In this document: in pieces, positions 1 through 10,480 of the stretch
Numbering within the stretch: position 1 is the first letter of the stretch
Layout of the letters: each line of letters opens with the position of its first letter
Source of the DNA: Poecilobothrus nobilitatus
Taxonomy: Eukaryota > Arthropoda > Insecta > Diptera > Dolichopodidae
Assembly (NCBI GenBank): GCA_947095535.1
Contig: OX352774.1
Location: forward strand, 247,715,825-247,779,824
Length of the DNA: 64,000 nucleotides
Direction: 5' to 3'
Made by a program: the position numbers and the translations under genes
The notes under the pieces: model-generated
What the model was told of the DNA's origin: nothing
The model's database searches: none
Seen by the model: only the letters and a program-made list of their open reading frames with translations

Positions 1-200
1 ATTTTTAATTAATCAATTTAATCAGAAAATAAAAACTAATTTTAAGATTAACTGTTAACCTGCTTTAAATACAATTTAATTTTCAATTAAAACAATTAAA
101 AGTTGCAATCTTTAATTAAATTATTTGATCAGTTGTTAAAATATTTTTTTTAGAAAATTTTAGAAATTTTATTTTTTGTTATCAATAATTTAAAAAAAAA
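1..200 (-). promoter_or_regulatory. Upstream region of a third, off-window paralogue (minus strand)
   Basis: Read on the minus strand, this segment matches the region upstream of the two secreted-protein genes. The block AAAATATTTTAACAACTGAT is at 147-128 and continues CAAATAA to 121. An AAATTGTATTTAAAGC block follows at 77-62, then a GATTAAATTGATTAATT stretch near the edge, in the same order and with similar spacing as upstream of 3219. In the other two genes the ATG lies about 136 and 198 nt after the first block, so the start codon here would fall roughly 15-80 nt beyond the left edge. The match and order are seen directly; the existence of the gene is inferred. Confidence 0.6.
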
Positions 201-3030
201 ATAAATAGGTATTCATTGTCTTTTTACCAAAAAAAAGAAAAAAATTTCGCAAATAAAAAAAATTAAATAATTACGATTTAATGATTTCTACATTTAAATC
301 TTAAAATAACAAATATACAATACCTTATAGTTACAGTCGAATTTTTTTCCAAAAATTTTGGCCAAAATTTTAATTTTGAATAACAAACTTATTATTTTAA
401 GCATGAAACGAAATATACTCTACTACTTAGTTATAGACTAATGATAACTCTACTAGTTATAGACGATAGTTTAAGACTGTCCTCATACACAACAAACTTG
501 TCCACATTGATCCCACATTGATAAAAAATTGTTCTTGTGCCTGTCTTTTTTTTGGAAATCGAATTAAATGGATTTTAAAAAATTTTATCACATCTCGAAC
601 TTTTCAGTTGTTTTCTATACTCTTTGTATTATACACATATATATACCGTAATTTTGCATTTCAATTTGGTTATATATATATGCCTATATTGAACCAAAGC
701 GTTATAATCCACAAAAAAAAATCCACAAACAAGAATCCACAAAATTTACAAAATATGATTGCCGTTCCTAACCGCCTATTAAACAAAATCTGATTTTGTA
801 ACCAACTCTAAAATTTTTCCTTATTATCTTTTTTACATACATATTTCAACATCAAATAATTTAAAATAGCGCGAACTGTCGCCAAACCTCCTTAACAATT
901 ATTGAAACCTGATTTTGTAACCAACTCTAAAGTCCTTCCTTAACAACTAAGTCCTTACAACAGTCCGTCTTTTGCAGCTTTATTCCATTTAAAATAATTG
1001 TGGATATTCTTTTTAAGAATTGTTTTTGTGACAAAAATTGAAATCATTATGGATTTTGTGGATGTTTGCTTCTACCTATATGACATTAATGTGGATCAAT
1101 TTATTTGACAATTTATTTCAAAACAAAAATCCCTAAAACTAAATTCATCCAATTTAAGCAATGGTGTAGTATGTAATTAAGACATCGGCCTTTCATTCGA
1201 ACGTTACATTAAATATATGTTTTTTAATTATAAAATTTTAATAATATATTTATTGTTAACAATTTTTGCGACTAACTGTCATTTTTAAATCTAAAATATT
1301 AAATTTGTTTTAATTATTTATTGATTTAATTTTAGTATTTGTTTAATTTATTTTCATGGTATTATATTAAATTTTATTCAAAATTATTTTTAATCCAAAG
1401 TACATACATACATAGATAGTTAAATAAATTTTAAATATTGAAATTTATTCAGGTGTTTTTTTTATTTAAATATGATATATATTATATCATTAATGAAAAT
1501 TATATAAGTTCTTAATTTAATTTATTTTATAGATTGTCTTTAAATAAGAGATGTTCAATATTTATAATATATACTCGGGTATAATTTCTCATTTAATAAA
1601 AAACTAGTATTCGCCCGCCTCTCGAAATTCCATGCATTTTAATAAGCAATTGCAATTAACGCAGTAAGTATTTGGTAGCTCTCAAAAGAGCTTAATTTAT
1701 TTGATTTTAATTTATGTGTCCATTTTGCGTTAAGTTTCATATGTATTTAAAATTATTTTGATAAGAAATATACGCCGTACGTCGTCATTAGTTTAGGTTG
1801 AGGCCTAAAAATTTTAAAAACTTGACGTACACTACATCACGGGTGCTCTAATTTAAATGCATGTATTTAAAAATATTTTGACAGAAAATATGCTTTTATT
1901 TAGATTGAGCAATAAATGCCAAACGTGATGAAAGTATGAAAAATAATAATAAAAATATTATATTAAAGTAAATATTTTACTAGAAAATTCAAAAATAAAA
2001 AAAAGAAATTTATTCCCATTCCCATTTTTTCATTTGAATAAAATTTGATAAACAATTTGATAAAAAAATGCATGTCTAACCGCCGTTTAAAAAAAAATTC
2101 ATATTTACATCTTATATCATAAGATTTTCTATAATTTAGTATATAATTTCCCTAAATACATAATATATACTATATAGCACTATACTATATAAATAACATA
2201 GCATATATACTATATAAATAACAAAACTGATTTTACCCTAAATTAAAGGTGTAATAATATATCTGTTGCAAAATTTTGTTAAAAAGGTTTCAATTTTTAA
2301 AATTTATTGATTAATTTTTAACATAAAAAAGATGCTGAAAAAAATATTAATAGCTTTTAAGCGACATTGATGATCTGAATGTTCAACTGACAGTTGCCTA
2401 CATGTAAATCGTATCGTATATTTTGAATTGTTCAGGCATTAAAACGATTTTATTATTATGTATTTAAAATTTTTAGTATAAACATCGATATTTTAATTTT
2501 TATATAAATACTAAAATTGGCGGGGGGAAATAAGGCCTAAAGCAATAAAGCCTAATGCACTTAAAAAGTAAAACTTGTGTACTCATTTTAATGAAATTAC
2601 TACCAGTTAAAAAAAAAATCAAACTATCTCTTTTTAAACGTTACTTTATTTTTGTATTTTAATTATTTTAATATTTTTTTTTGTAACATCCCCAAAAGAT
2701 TATCGATTACCGATTATTTTACAATCAATTAATTTGATCAACACTATTTTAGTCTCTTTTGTATTTATCTACTTCAAAAATTATCTTTTTTTTTTTTTAC
2801 AGAAAATTTAACAAGATACATACATACAAATTGTGATAATTGATTTAAAAGTTTATCTTCAGGTTAATTTATATTTAGAACAAAAATTAAATGAAAAATT
2901 TTTGAAAATTAGTTAACTGTAGCATTTACTGTTATTTTATTAATTATTAACGTTTTAAATGTTTAAAAATACTTAAATCGCAGTTAGAAGATTTTCTTTA
3001 TAATTTTATTTTTTGCAACAAAAAAAAAAA
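201..3030. other. AT-rich spacer between divergent paralogues
   Basis: No gene is supported. The segment contains homopolymer A/T tracts and two copies of a short dispersed repeat around TTGTAACCAACTCTAAA (about 795-860 and 905-945; a third is near 6950). A loose 120-bp direct duplication is also visible, with GTATTTAAA..ATTTTGA at about 1740 and again at 1860. The 91-codon open frame at 518-793 is low-complexity and has no gene-like composition. Confidence 0.6.
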
Positions 3031-3039
3031 AAAGAAAAA

Positions 3040-3218
3040 TTTCTAATAATTTCTTAAAAATATTTTAACAACTGATCAAATAACTTTTTAATTTATTATT
3101 TTAATATAATTTTAAATTGTATTTAAAGCTGATGATAACATATTTTATAAATCACTTTTTAATATTTTATTAAAGCGATTTATTATTAAATTTGATTATT
3201 TCCTTATAATTTTTTAAA
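3040..3218 (+). promoter_or_regulatory. Conserved upstream block of the 217-aa secreted-protein gene
   Basis: The block AAAATATTTTAACAACTGAT (3057-3076, continuing CAAATAA) and the block AAATTGTATTTAAAGC (3114-3129) recur in the same order upstream of the gene at 19418 and, inverted, at the left edge of the window. The shared sequence reaches the ATG through a TATTAAA(G/C)CGATT stretch. Conservation between paralogues could reflect shared control elements or simply recent duplication. No transcription start can be placed from sequence alone. Confidence 0.5.
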
Positions 3219-3950
3219 ATGAGATTTTTGTTTTTTGTGTTTTTTATATATTGTTTTAAGCAGGTTATTTAGAAATTTTTTTTAACATTATCAAAATATA
3301 AACTTATACGAATTTTTTTAATATTTATTTTATACTTTTAGACCATTTTCGTAAATAGTTCAACAATTGGAGACTCAATAAAAGAAGCAGCTATTGAATA
3401 CAGAATAAATGTTGAATTGACACCAGATATGGAAGAAAATGTTTATACATTAACCCTTTTATATGAATATGCAATTAAAGAAATTTCATATATTAAAAAT
3501 ATTGAAAAACACTGTGATGAACAACGAAATGATTATATAAATAATATGAATATACTTCAAAAGGGTTTAGCTAATTTACTTTATCATCGTGTTCAAATAG
3601 AAGAACAAAAATTTGATAAACTTGCAGAAGATATAAAAAACAGTTATTATTTGGTAGAAATTTTACCACAACTTAAATTAGATACAACTGAATGCCTAAA
3701 TCAATGTGTACAACGGCATTTACAAGATCAATTAATAAATGAAACCCTAAGAAAATTTTGTCAAAATCGATTTAATAGTTTTTATAATGGTTTCAATGCC
3801 GAAGTATACCAAAATGTTATGCCAAATCATTGGAAAGAACTTATGGATCAAGTGGAAAAAAGAGATAAAACATATAAATTAGCTTTGTCTATTGAAGAAA
3901 AAATTGAAGAATATAAAAAAATTACATTAAAAAAATTTTCTGAATGTTAA
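3219..3950 (+). CDS. Predicted secreted helical protein, 217 aa, two exons (paralogue of 19418-21425)
   Basis: Exon 1 is 3219-3263 and exon 2 is 3342-3950 (TAA stop at 3948-3950). The intron, 3264-3341, begins GT and ends TTTTAG, with phase 0. I chose ATG 3219 because exon 1 then encodes a compact hydrophobic signal peptide, MRFLFFVFFIYCFKQ. Exon 2 begins TIFVNSSTIGDS and stays open for 202 codons. The mature part is rich in charged and helix-forming residues, with five cysteines: one in KHCDE, two in TECLNQC, one in KFCQN and one as the final residue. It has no membrane segment. I do not recognise the family and assign no function. The signal-peptide exon, intron position and phase, and the T-x-x-V-N-S opening match the 532-aa gene at 19418, so I infer a common origin. 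The rest of the two proteins is highly diverged by eye. A SINE sits about 35 bp after the stop. Confidence 0.8.
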
Positions 3951-3955
3951 ATAAA
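3950..3955 (+). terminator. AATAAA polyadenylation signal overlapping the stop codon
   Basis: AATAAA starts on the last base of the TAA stop. A second signal is not obvious before the SINE tail at 3985, so the 3' UTR is either very short or runs into the inserted SINE. Confidence 0.4.
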
Positions 3956-3984
3956 CGTAAAATTAATAATTTCAATTAATTATG

Positions 3985-4410
3985 TTTTTTTTTTTTGTTT
4001 TTCCTTGCCACTCCAATGAGGAGTATAGGACATCCACTAAGTCATTTATTATTCATATTTGACTAAGCTTCAGTTTCCTGAATCATTAATTTCACTAAGC
4101 CGTTGATTACTCGGCTGTAGCTATAGTACAAGAGTTAGACATTTCTATTATTTGTACGCCATCTATTATCTTATACAAGAATTATGGTTTATTATTTATT
4201 TTATTATATATATAGCTATTACAATATAATATTTTATTATAATTTATATGACATATATACTAATTTTTAATTTAATTATATTCTACTAATTATATATTAT
4301 AAGAAACATCTATATTATTTTTTATTAATCTATATGATCCAGCCGGGGTTTGAACCCGAGACCTTTCGTATGACAGGTCGGTGTCTTAACAACTACACCA
4401 TTGGCTAGAT
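3985..4410 (-). mobile_element. tRNA-derived SINE, family 1, full-length copy A
   Basis: On the minus strand the element starts with a tRNA-like head (about 4406-4336). It has an anticodon-loop-like CTGTCAT (Asp-type GTC) and a perfect RNA polymerase III box B, GGTTCAAACCC (4356-4346). An AT-rich body of about 300 bp follows, ending in GTCCTATACTCC, a GGAGT element and an A-rich tail (T-run at 3985-3996 on the + strand). The element is flanked by AATTATG on both sides, a likely target-site duplication. Copy B is at 31808-32217. The tail resembles the 3' end of the RTE relic at 33600-34436. It is inserted just downstream of the 217-aa gene. Confidence 0.85.
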
Positions 4411-5526
4411 AAATTATGTAAAAATTTACAAAATTTTAATATTAAAAATTATTTTTTGTTTTTTTTTTGGAAACATACGACAACTTGTAATGAAATAAAT
4501 AAAAAAAAAAATTGTTTTTAATGTAGTTATAAACATTGTTGAGGTAATATTTTGTTAAAGGTAAAAATTGAAATTGAGATAAAATAGTCACAATCATAGG
4601 TACTCTTACATTAAAATTTCTCTTCAATTATTATTTCATCTAGGAAGGTGTTATATACTACTGAGTGTTATACCTAACCATTGATGGCTATAGTCACTGT
4701 TCGCAAAATAATAATAATAGACGGATTCATTCTTTATATAGTTCCACTCCCAATTCAATGTTTTCGCATCCTTTTCCTATCGTCTCCTATAAGCCCTCAA
4801 ATTTGAAAGAAGTCCTATTTTCAACTGTTTATATCACAAGATCTGCTCAATATTTTTTTAATGTAGTGACCTTAGAGCGAATGACATATTATTAACTTTA
4901 TAAATCAATGCCAAAAAAATACAATTTGTACAAATTTAGTTATTCAATTTATTGTTAGGTGAAAAGAAGATCTATAATAAGATTTTGCTTTCTTTATATT
5001 TCTGAAATGATTTTAGGTAGGAGCTTGAAATTTTGAGAGAACGAAGATTTTTTTGATCTCAGAAAATTTTTCTGTACCTACCACCATATATTAAAAAGGT
5101 ATTAGGAGTAAAAAATTGAAAATTTACCATTTTTAAAAACCTGTAACTATTGAATGTCACCTGTTCAATTTTTTACTAATTAATTAATACGCAAAATTTG
5201 TAGCTATAATATTATGTTTTTACATGCAGTTTCCATAAAACTGAAGAAAATATCTGTAAATTTTTCACGATTTTTCATATACAAGTATATCGAATAATTC
5301 AAAGAAAACTTAGAAACTTTGGTGCAAATCCCAATTCTAAACTGTTTTTATTGTTTTTTGAAAAATATTCACCATTTGATTTACATTTTGCCTTGTTTAA
5401 TATTTAGAATTTTTATGAACATGTTATCGACATTTTGTAGTAAGAATGATATGGTAATATCTAAACAAAATTAAATACATACATATTTAATTTACAAAAC
5501 ACCCTGTAAAATAAAAATTAATTAAA
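4411..5526. other. Spacer with a degraded repeat (about 4960-5420)
   Basis: No gene is supported. Read on the minus strand, 4960-5420 resembles the units at 49004-50152: AATACCTNTTNA, a run of GGTGG, and AAAATTTTCTGAG recur in the same order. It is therefore probably an old copy of that repeat family. The open frame at 4665-4895 has no recognisable content. Confidence 0.45.
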
Positions 5527-6212
5527 AACGAGGAAGAGTGCAGTAGGGTAGACTGTGTCAACTCTGGGATACCCGTATGAACGTAATATACCCCGTTTCT
5601 ATAAAACTTGACCATGTTTTAAAAACTTTCAGATGTTTTAGCACCGACATTAACTACAGCGATATATTTATGTAAATTGTGGAGTTGTATGACAGCTACC
5701 CGAATCTATTGCACAAGCACAACCAAATTTTACAGAAGTTGTTACCATAAAACTTGATCATCAGTTGCAAGTCGGCTAACTTCATTAAGTTCCAAGATGT
5801 GCAAGAAGCCTGAACGGACTTCTCTAGACCAACCAAATTTTACAAAAGTTGTTGGCATATTTTGAGAGAACTATGCCAAACTTCTTTACTAAATTTCAGA
5901 TTCCTAGCTTCAGTAGACACTGAGTTATTTCCATATAAAGAAAGAAGTTGTATGGCAGCTACTGGAACCCGGCGGCCGAAAAAGCTGGATTTAGATAGTA
6001 AAACTAACAATTTTGCAAAAGTAACATAAAAAAAATTCAGCCCCCTAGTTCCTTTATTTTTTGAATTGTCGTGCGGACGGACGTACATGGCTTAATCGAC
6101 TCAGAATTCGATTCACTACTATTGACACTATATCTAGCTCTACTTCTTTAAGGTGTCACAAACGTAATGGCAAATTTATTATACCCTTTAACATAGTTCA
6201 TACGGGTATAAA
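5527..6212 (+). mobile_element. DINE-1/Helentron-like non-autonomous element, copy A (short)
   Basis: It begins AACGAGGAAGAGTGCAGTA and soon shows ATACCCGTATGAAC (about 5569). It ends GTTCATACGGGTATAA, which gives an inverted subterminal repeat of about 14 bp. Inside are the phrases typical of the larger copy at 38185-41014: TTGTATGGCAGCTAC, GTGCGGACGGACGTACATGG, AATCGACTCAGAATTCGATT and GGTGTCACAAACGTAATGG. By layout this resembles the dipteran DINE-1 (INE-1) group of Helentron-related elements; the family name is an inference. Open frames at 5840-6088 and 6061-6258 lie inside the element and are not genes. Confidence 0.75.
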
Positions 6213-7690
6213 AATAAACAACTCTGCAACACTTAATAATGATATGAGATTGCTTTAGAATACCATACTCATGCGTATTTTTGAAAAGGGATAAAATATA
6301 TGTGGTATTTTTTAATTTTATTTAAAAACAAAATAATTTAAAATAAAATATGAAGTATTATGTTTTTTAATTTTTTTAAATATTTGGACAGTTGTTATAA
6401 ATTTGTTAAAATGAAAATATAAGAAATTTTATTTTTAAATTGACTTTTTAATTTCTATACATTCTAGTTTTTAACAATTTTTGATAAATAAAAAATTTTT
6501 TTTTAAGTTTTTAATTTCCTTTTTTTTTACATACGACAAAATAGATTTTAAATTTTATAAGTTTAGAGATGAGAATAAATTAAAAATGTTTTAGAATTAG
6601 TCTGAATATAAGATTAAATCACCAGTTTTCTTCATTATTCAAGAATATTGTAAGAATATTTCAACTCCACTGTCTTTAGCCCTTATATCTAAAACAAAAA
6701 CTAATTAAAATCGTTTAGTAAGAAACATTTTAAATTCTGTTAAATTGCTTTGACGTAAGGATTAAGGAACTCCTATTTCCTTTTTTTTTATACATTTAAT
6801 GTTTTTATTATTATTTAATTATCGCAGTTTGCGTATAGTGTATATCCTTTCCAATTATATATTTGGATATATATTACAACAACAAGGCATTTAGTATAGT
6901 TGGGATTCCCCCAAAACCCCGATATAAAATAATTATTGGAACCATCATTTTGTAATCAACTCTAAAATTCTTCCTAATTAGTTTTTTTAAATACATATTT
7001 CAAGCACAAAGTAAGACATAAAACTGTCGAGAGATCTGAAAAATCTCGAAATTTTTAAAAACGGAATATATAAAACCATGAGATTTTGAGATACGAGATT
7101 TTAAATTGCGAGATTTCCATACGATAACTTGCAAATTACTAAAAAATAGTTTAATTTATTTCTAATATGGTTTTATTTAATCTAAATAACATTTTTATAC
7201 TTATTAAAATTAATAATTTAGAATATTTTAGTCAGTCTTTTTTCGAAAAAGTAAGTCCGGCAAACCAGGCTTTTGTATTTTACTCATTCCTCTAACGTTT
7301 CATATAAAAATATACCTAATTCCTTCCTATTTATCTTATATCAAAAATTTTGTATCTTATATCAAAAAAAGATAAAAATTTGAAATTTTTTTAACATTAT
7401 TTTCAATAACAAGAATGGCTTTCAAGAAATAGCAAATGGAATTTGGTATTTTTCAATTTTTTTTAAAACCATATCATATGTACTTAAAAAAATAGTCAAA
7501 ACATAGTAAAATGATCAGTATGTTTTCAGGATGCTTTCCGTTTCCGATTAATAGGACATAGCTCTTCTAAAGTATACACTTACTTCAAATGATATTAGAA
7601 AAATTGTGACACGACGATATATTATTATCATTATCCAAAGAATTATCTACAAATGCATATGCGTGGTACGATCAAATAATTAATTGAATC
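6213..7690. other. AT-rich spacer without a gene
   Basis: No coding region or RNA gene is seen. Near 6945-7030 lies a third copy of the dispersed repeat TTTGTAATCAACTCTAAA...ACATATTTCAA that also occurs at 795 and 905. A short reiteration of GAGATTT/GAGATACGAG occurs at 7020-7120. Confidence 0.5.
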
Positions 7691-7694
7691 GTTT

Positions 7695-8103
7695 TAAGGT
7701 CATTCTCCAACGCTGGCTTATAACTTCACCGCTAAACTATTTTAATTATGTATATGGAAATTAATGAAATCTTCTCCAATGCAGCCGTTGGCAGCTGGTG
7801 TGTAAGTTTTTTAAAGTTGAAGTTGAGCAATGTTTAAAACTGAAAGCTGACCATTAAATGGACATTTTTTTTTTTATTCTGTTTTGTTTTTTTTTTTTTG
7901 TAAACAATACAAAAAAAGATGTAAAGTAATTGTGAAAAACGATATTTACTTTTCTTTTTAATTCTTCACTATCCATTTTTAAAGTTAGTTAATATTGGAT
8001 ACAATGACACTTGGCACTTCACTGACAATTGACGTAACGTCAGCATTGGAAACTGAATTTAATTTAAAGTTACACGCCAACACCAGCATTAGGGAATGGT
8101 CTT
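7695..8103. mobile_element. Possible MITE with imperfect terminal inverted repeats
   Basis: The left end near 7700 reads GTCATTCTCCAACGCTGG. The right end, read on the minus strand from 8101, is ACCATTCCCTAATGCTGG. These are imperfect inverted repeats of about 16-18 bp flanking about 400 bp with no coding capacity. A GCAGCTGGTGTGTAAGT phrase inside (about 7790) recurs at about 8370 outside the element. No clear target-site duplication is visible. Confidence 0.4.
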
Positions 8104-10320
8104 TAATAATTAAAAGAATATAATAAAAAGTTTCGAAATAAAATTAAATTATATTTAAATATATGTATAATTTGATTATTTACTTATTTAATAAATATTT
8201 TTTTTTTTAATTTGCACAAATAATAAAATTTTATTTTTGTACATAGGAGAAATGTTAATAAAATATATACATATACATATTATATTATATATAAAAACAG
8301 TTGATTAAATATCAAAAATGTTAAGATTTTCTATTGCAATAATATTATATTAATACTAGGGGCCCTGTAGCTGGTGTGTAAGTATATTTTACCGTAACAT
8401 CTAAATTACAAAAAAATTCATATGGAATGCAAAAATTTCTTGTATCTAAAACAAAAAATATCATCATTCTAAACATACATACATATGTATGTTATATGTT
8501 AATGTAATTTTGTAATAGAAAAATCATATCCAAATTCATACTTGTATTCAAAACTTAGCGGAATGTCATAATACGTAGTGTGCGGCTGAAAACTACTAAA
8601 TTGTAATTATAGATATAGAAAAATTTTTATTTAAAATGATTTTTAAATAAAAAAATTAAGATCAGTTATTAAATATCAGTTATCAGATTAACAAATCTTT
8701 TTAAATTTAAGAAAACAATAAAAATTAAATTGAAAAATGAAACGTATTATACTTTGGGTTCTATCTGAACATTTAAAATTTAATTAAAAATAAAAGTGTT
8801 AAAGCTTTCAAAAATGTTAATTAAGTATGTATTGAAAATCATAAAATTGCTTTTTTTTTTTTAGGTTTCGTAATTTGAATGATTGTATTATATTTTTAAT
8901 AAATTTGAATTTTAAAGTATTAAATAATTTAATTAATTTTAATACACAAAATTACTTTTAATCCCTGACGGTTTTATTTTTTAAATCGAAAAATTTTAAT
9001 TTGTAAAAGTTGAATGAAATCGCAAATACATACGAAATTGATTTTTAGCAATCGATTTTTGTAATATGAAATTATGAATCAAGAATCGTTTCATTGAATT
9101 TCTATTAACATGGACTTGTTGTGTTTTTCAAATTTCTTACAGAATTATAATTTATGAAAAATTTTTAAATTTAATTTAAATCTTTTAAAATTATAAATAT
9201 TAATTTTATTTTTTATTTTAAACAAATTTTCTGTTTTGTGAATAGATAATATCTTAAATTTTATGATTTGTATGTTGATTTGTTGGTTAGTTTTGAAAAA
9301 AAAACAAAATCGATAAATGTTAGAAAAATTCTATAAAAAAGTTCAATATTTTAAAACCGTATATTCGGTGCCGTGAATTAAGTTGCAACGGAATAAAGAC
9401 CCCCAGGGTGTTATTTCACATTTAATGAGAAATTATACCCTGAGGCGTCACAAAAAGAGCGTAAAAAAAATTAAAGCCTCGGTATGTTTATTCTCTTTTA
9501 ATTTAATCTATGACTTCTTGGGAAATAAAGCTTCGGCGTCTGAAATTAAATGTGTAATAAAATTTAATGTTTATAAAACAAAATATTTTCCATTTTTGTT
9601 GTACATGGAAATTCTACAAAAAATTCTTATTGTATGCAAAAAAAAATATTTTAACTATAGATATATATAAGTTTATAAAAAAATTATTTTAAAATCTGGT
9701 TTCATTTCATTGCACATTTTCATTTTACTTTTTTAAAATATATATATATAAAAAATAAATATAAGGGGTTTTAAATTGTTTATAAAAACGGGATTTCCAA
9801 AAATTGAACGTCAAAAATTGAAATAAAATAAATCTAATTTTGGACTTTTGATTTGAAAATTTGAAATTTTGAAGCAGAAATAAAAATTTTCGTACAACTG
9901 CAATATGTGAACATTTTAATATAAAAAACATTATTTATTACAAATAAAAATTTTGCTTTTAATTTCTAAAGTTTTTAATTTTTAATTTTATTTGCTTCTT
10001 GCGTTGAATACGTTTAGACTTCATTTGTAAATACAAACAGTATATTTTTTATGCTGCAGTGACATGTCAAAAAAAAAAGCATTCCACATGTAAAAATGAT
10101 TTAGTTAATTCTTAACCGAAAAATAATATTTTTAAATGATTTAATCATTTCCAACAGAAATATTGAAGAAATATTGTCCAAACTCTAAGTGGCAGTAATC
10201 CTGTATACTTGAAAATTTAGTTAAAAAATTTATGTAATAGGTTTTTTTTTTTAAAATATAAAATAGAATAATTTTTCTGATAGATGTATATGTATATAAA
10301 TATAAAAATCTGGCACATAT
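8104..10320. other. AT-rich spacer; one odd GC-richer patch at 9361-9540
   Basis: No gene can be supported. Around 9361-9540 the base composition changes and an open frame (9383-9670) contains a basic stretch, RNYTLRRHKKSVKKIKAS, directly followed by a GTATGT donor-like sequence. There is no acceptor, homology or upstream exon to confirm it. The same patch has an imperfect inverted repeat, CCCAGGGTGTTATTT / AATTATACCCTGAGG. Confidence 0.4.
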
Positions 10321-10323
10321 ACT

Positions 10324-10480
10324 ATAGGGTGTCCCAAGTTCAGTCTTTTATATTTATATAGTAATTACGTCAAAACAAACAAATAATTATTCTATTCGAG
10401 AGGGAGATATCTGCCTTGGTCCTCATGATACTGAACCACACTTTATAAATATTTAAGACCGAACGTGTGACATCCTGTAT
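10324..10480. mobile_element. Short MITE (~155 bp) with 25-27-bp terminal inverted repeats
   Basis: The left end reads TATAGGGTGTCCCAAGTTCA then GTCTTTTATA. The right end, read on the minus strand, is TATACAGGATGTCACACGTT then CGGTCTTAAATA. Apart from a few substitutions and one-base gaps the two ends are inverted copies. They are flanked by TA, consistent with a Tc1/mariner-type non-autonomous element; the superfamily is inferred from the TA flanks only. There is no coding capacity. Confidence 0.7.

Noticed and set aside
518..793. 91-codon open frame at the left of the window
   Set aside because: Low-complexity AT-rich frame with a non-ATG-like context, no splice partners and no recognisable protein features.
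4336..4406. Possible genuine tRNA-Asp gene (minus strand)
   Set aside because: Part of a 400-bp repeated unit with an A-tail and target-site duplication; acceptor pairing is imperfect.
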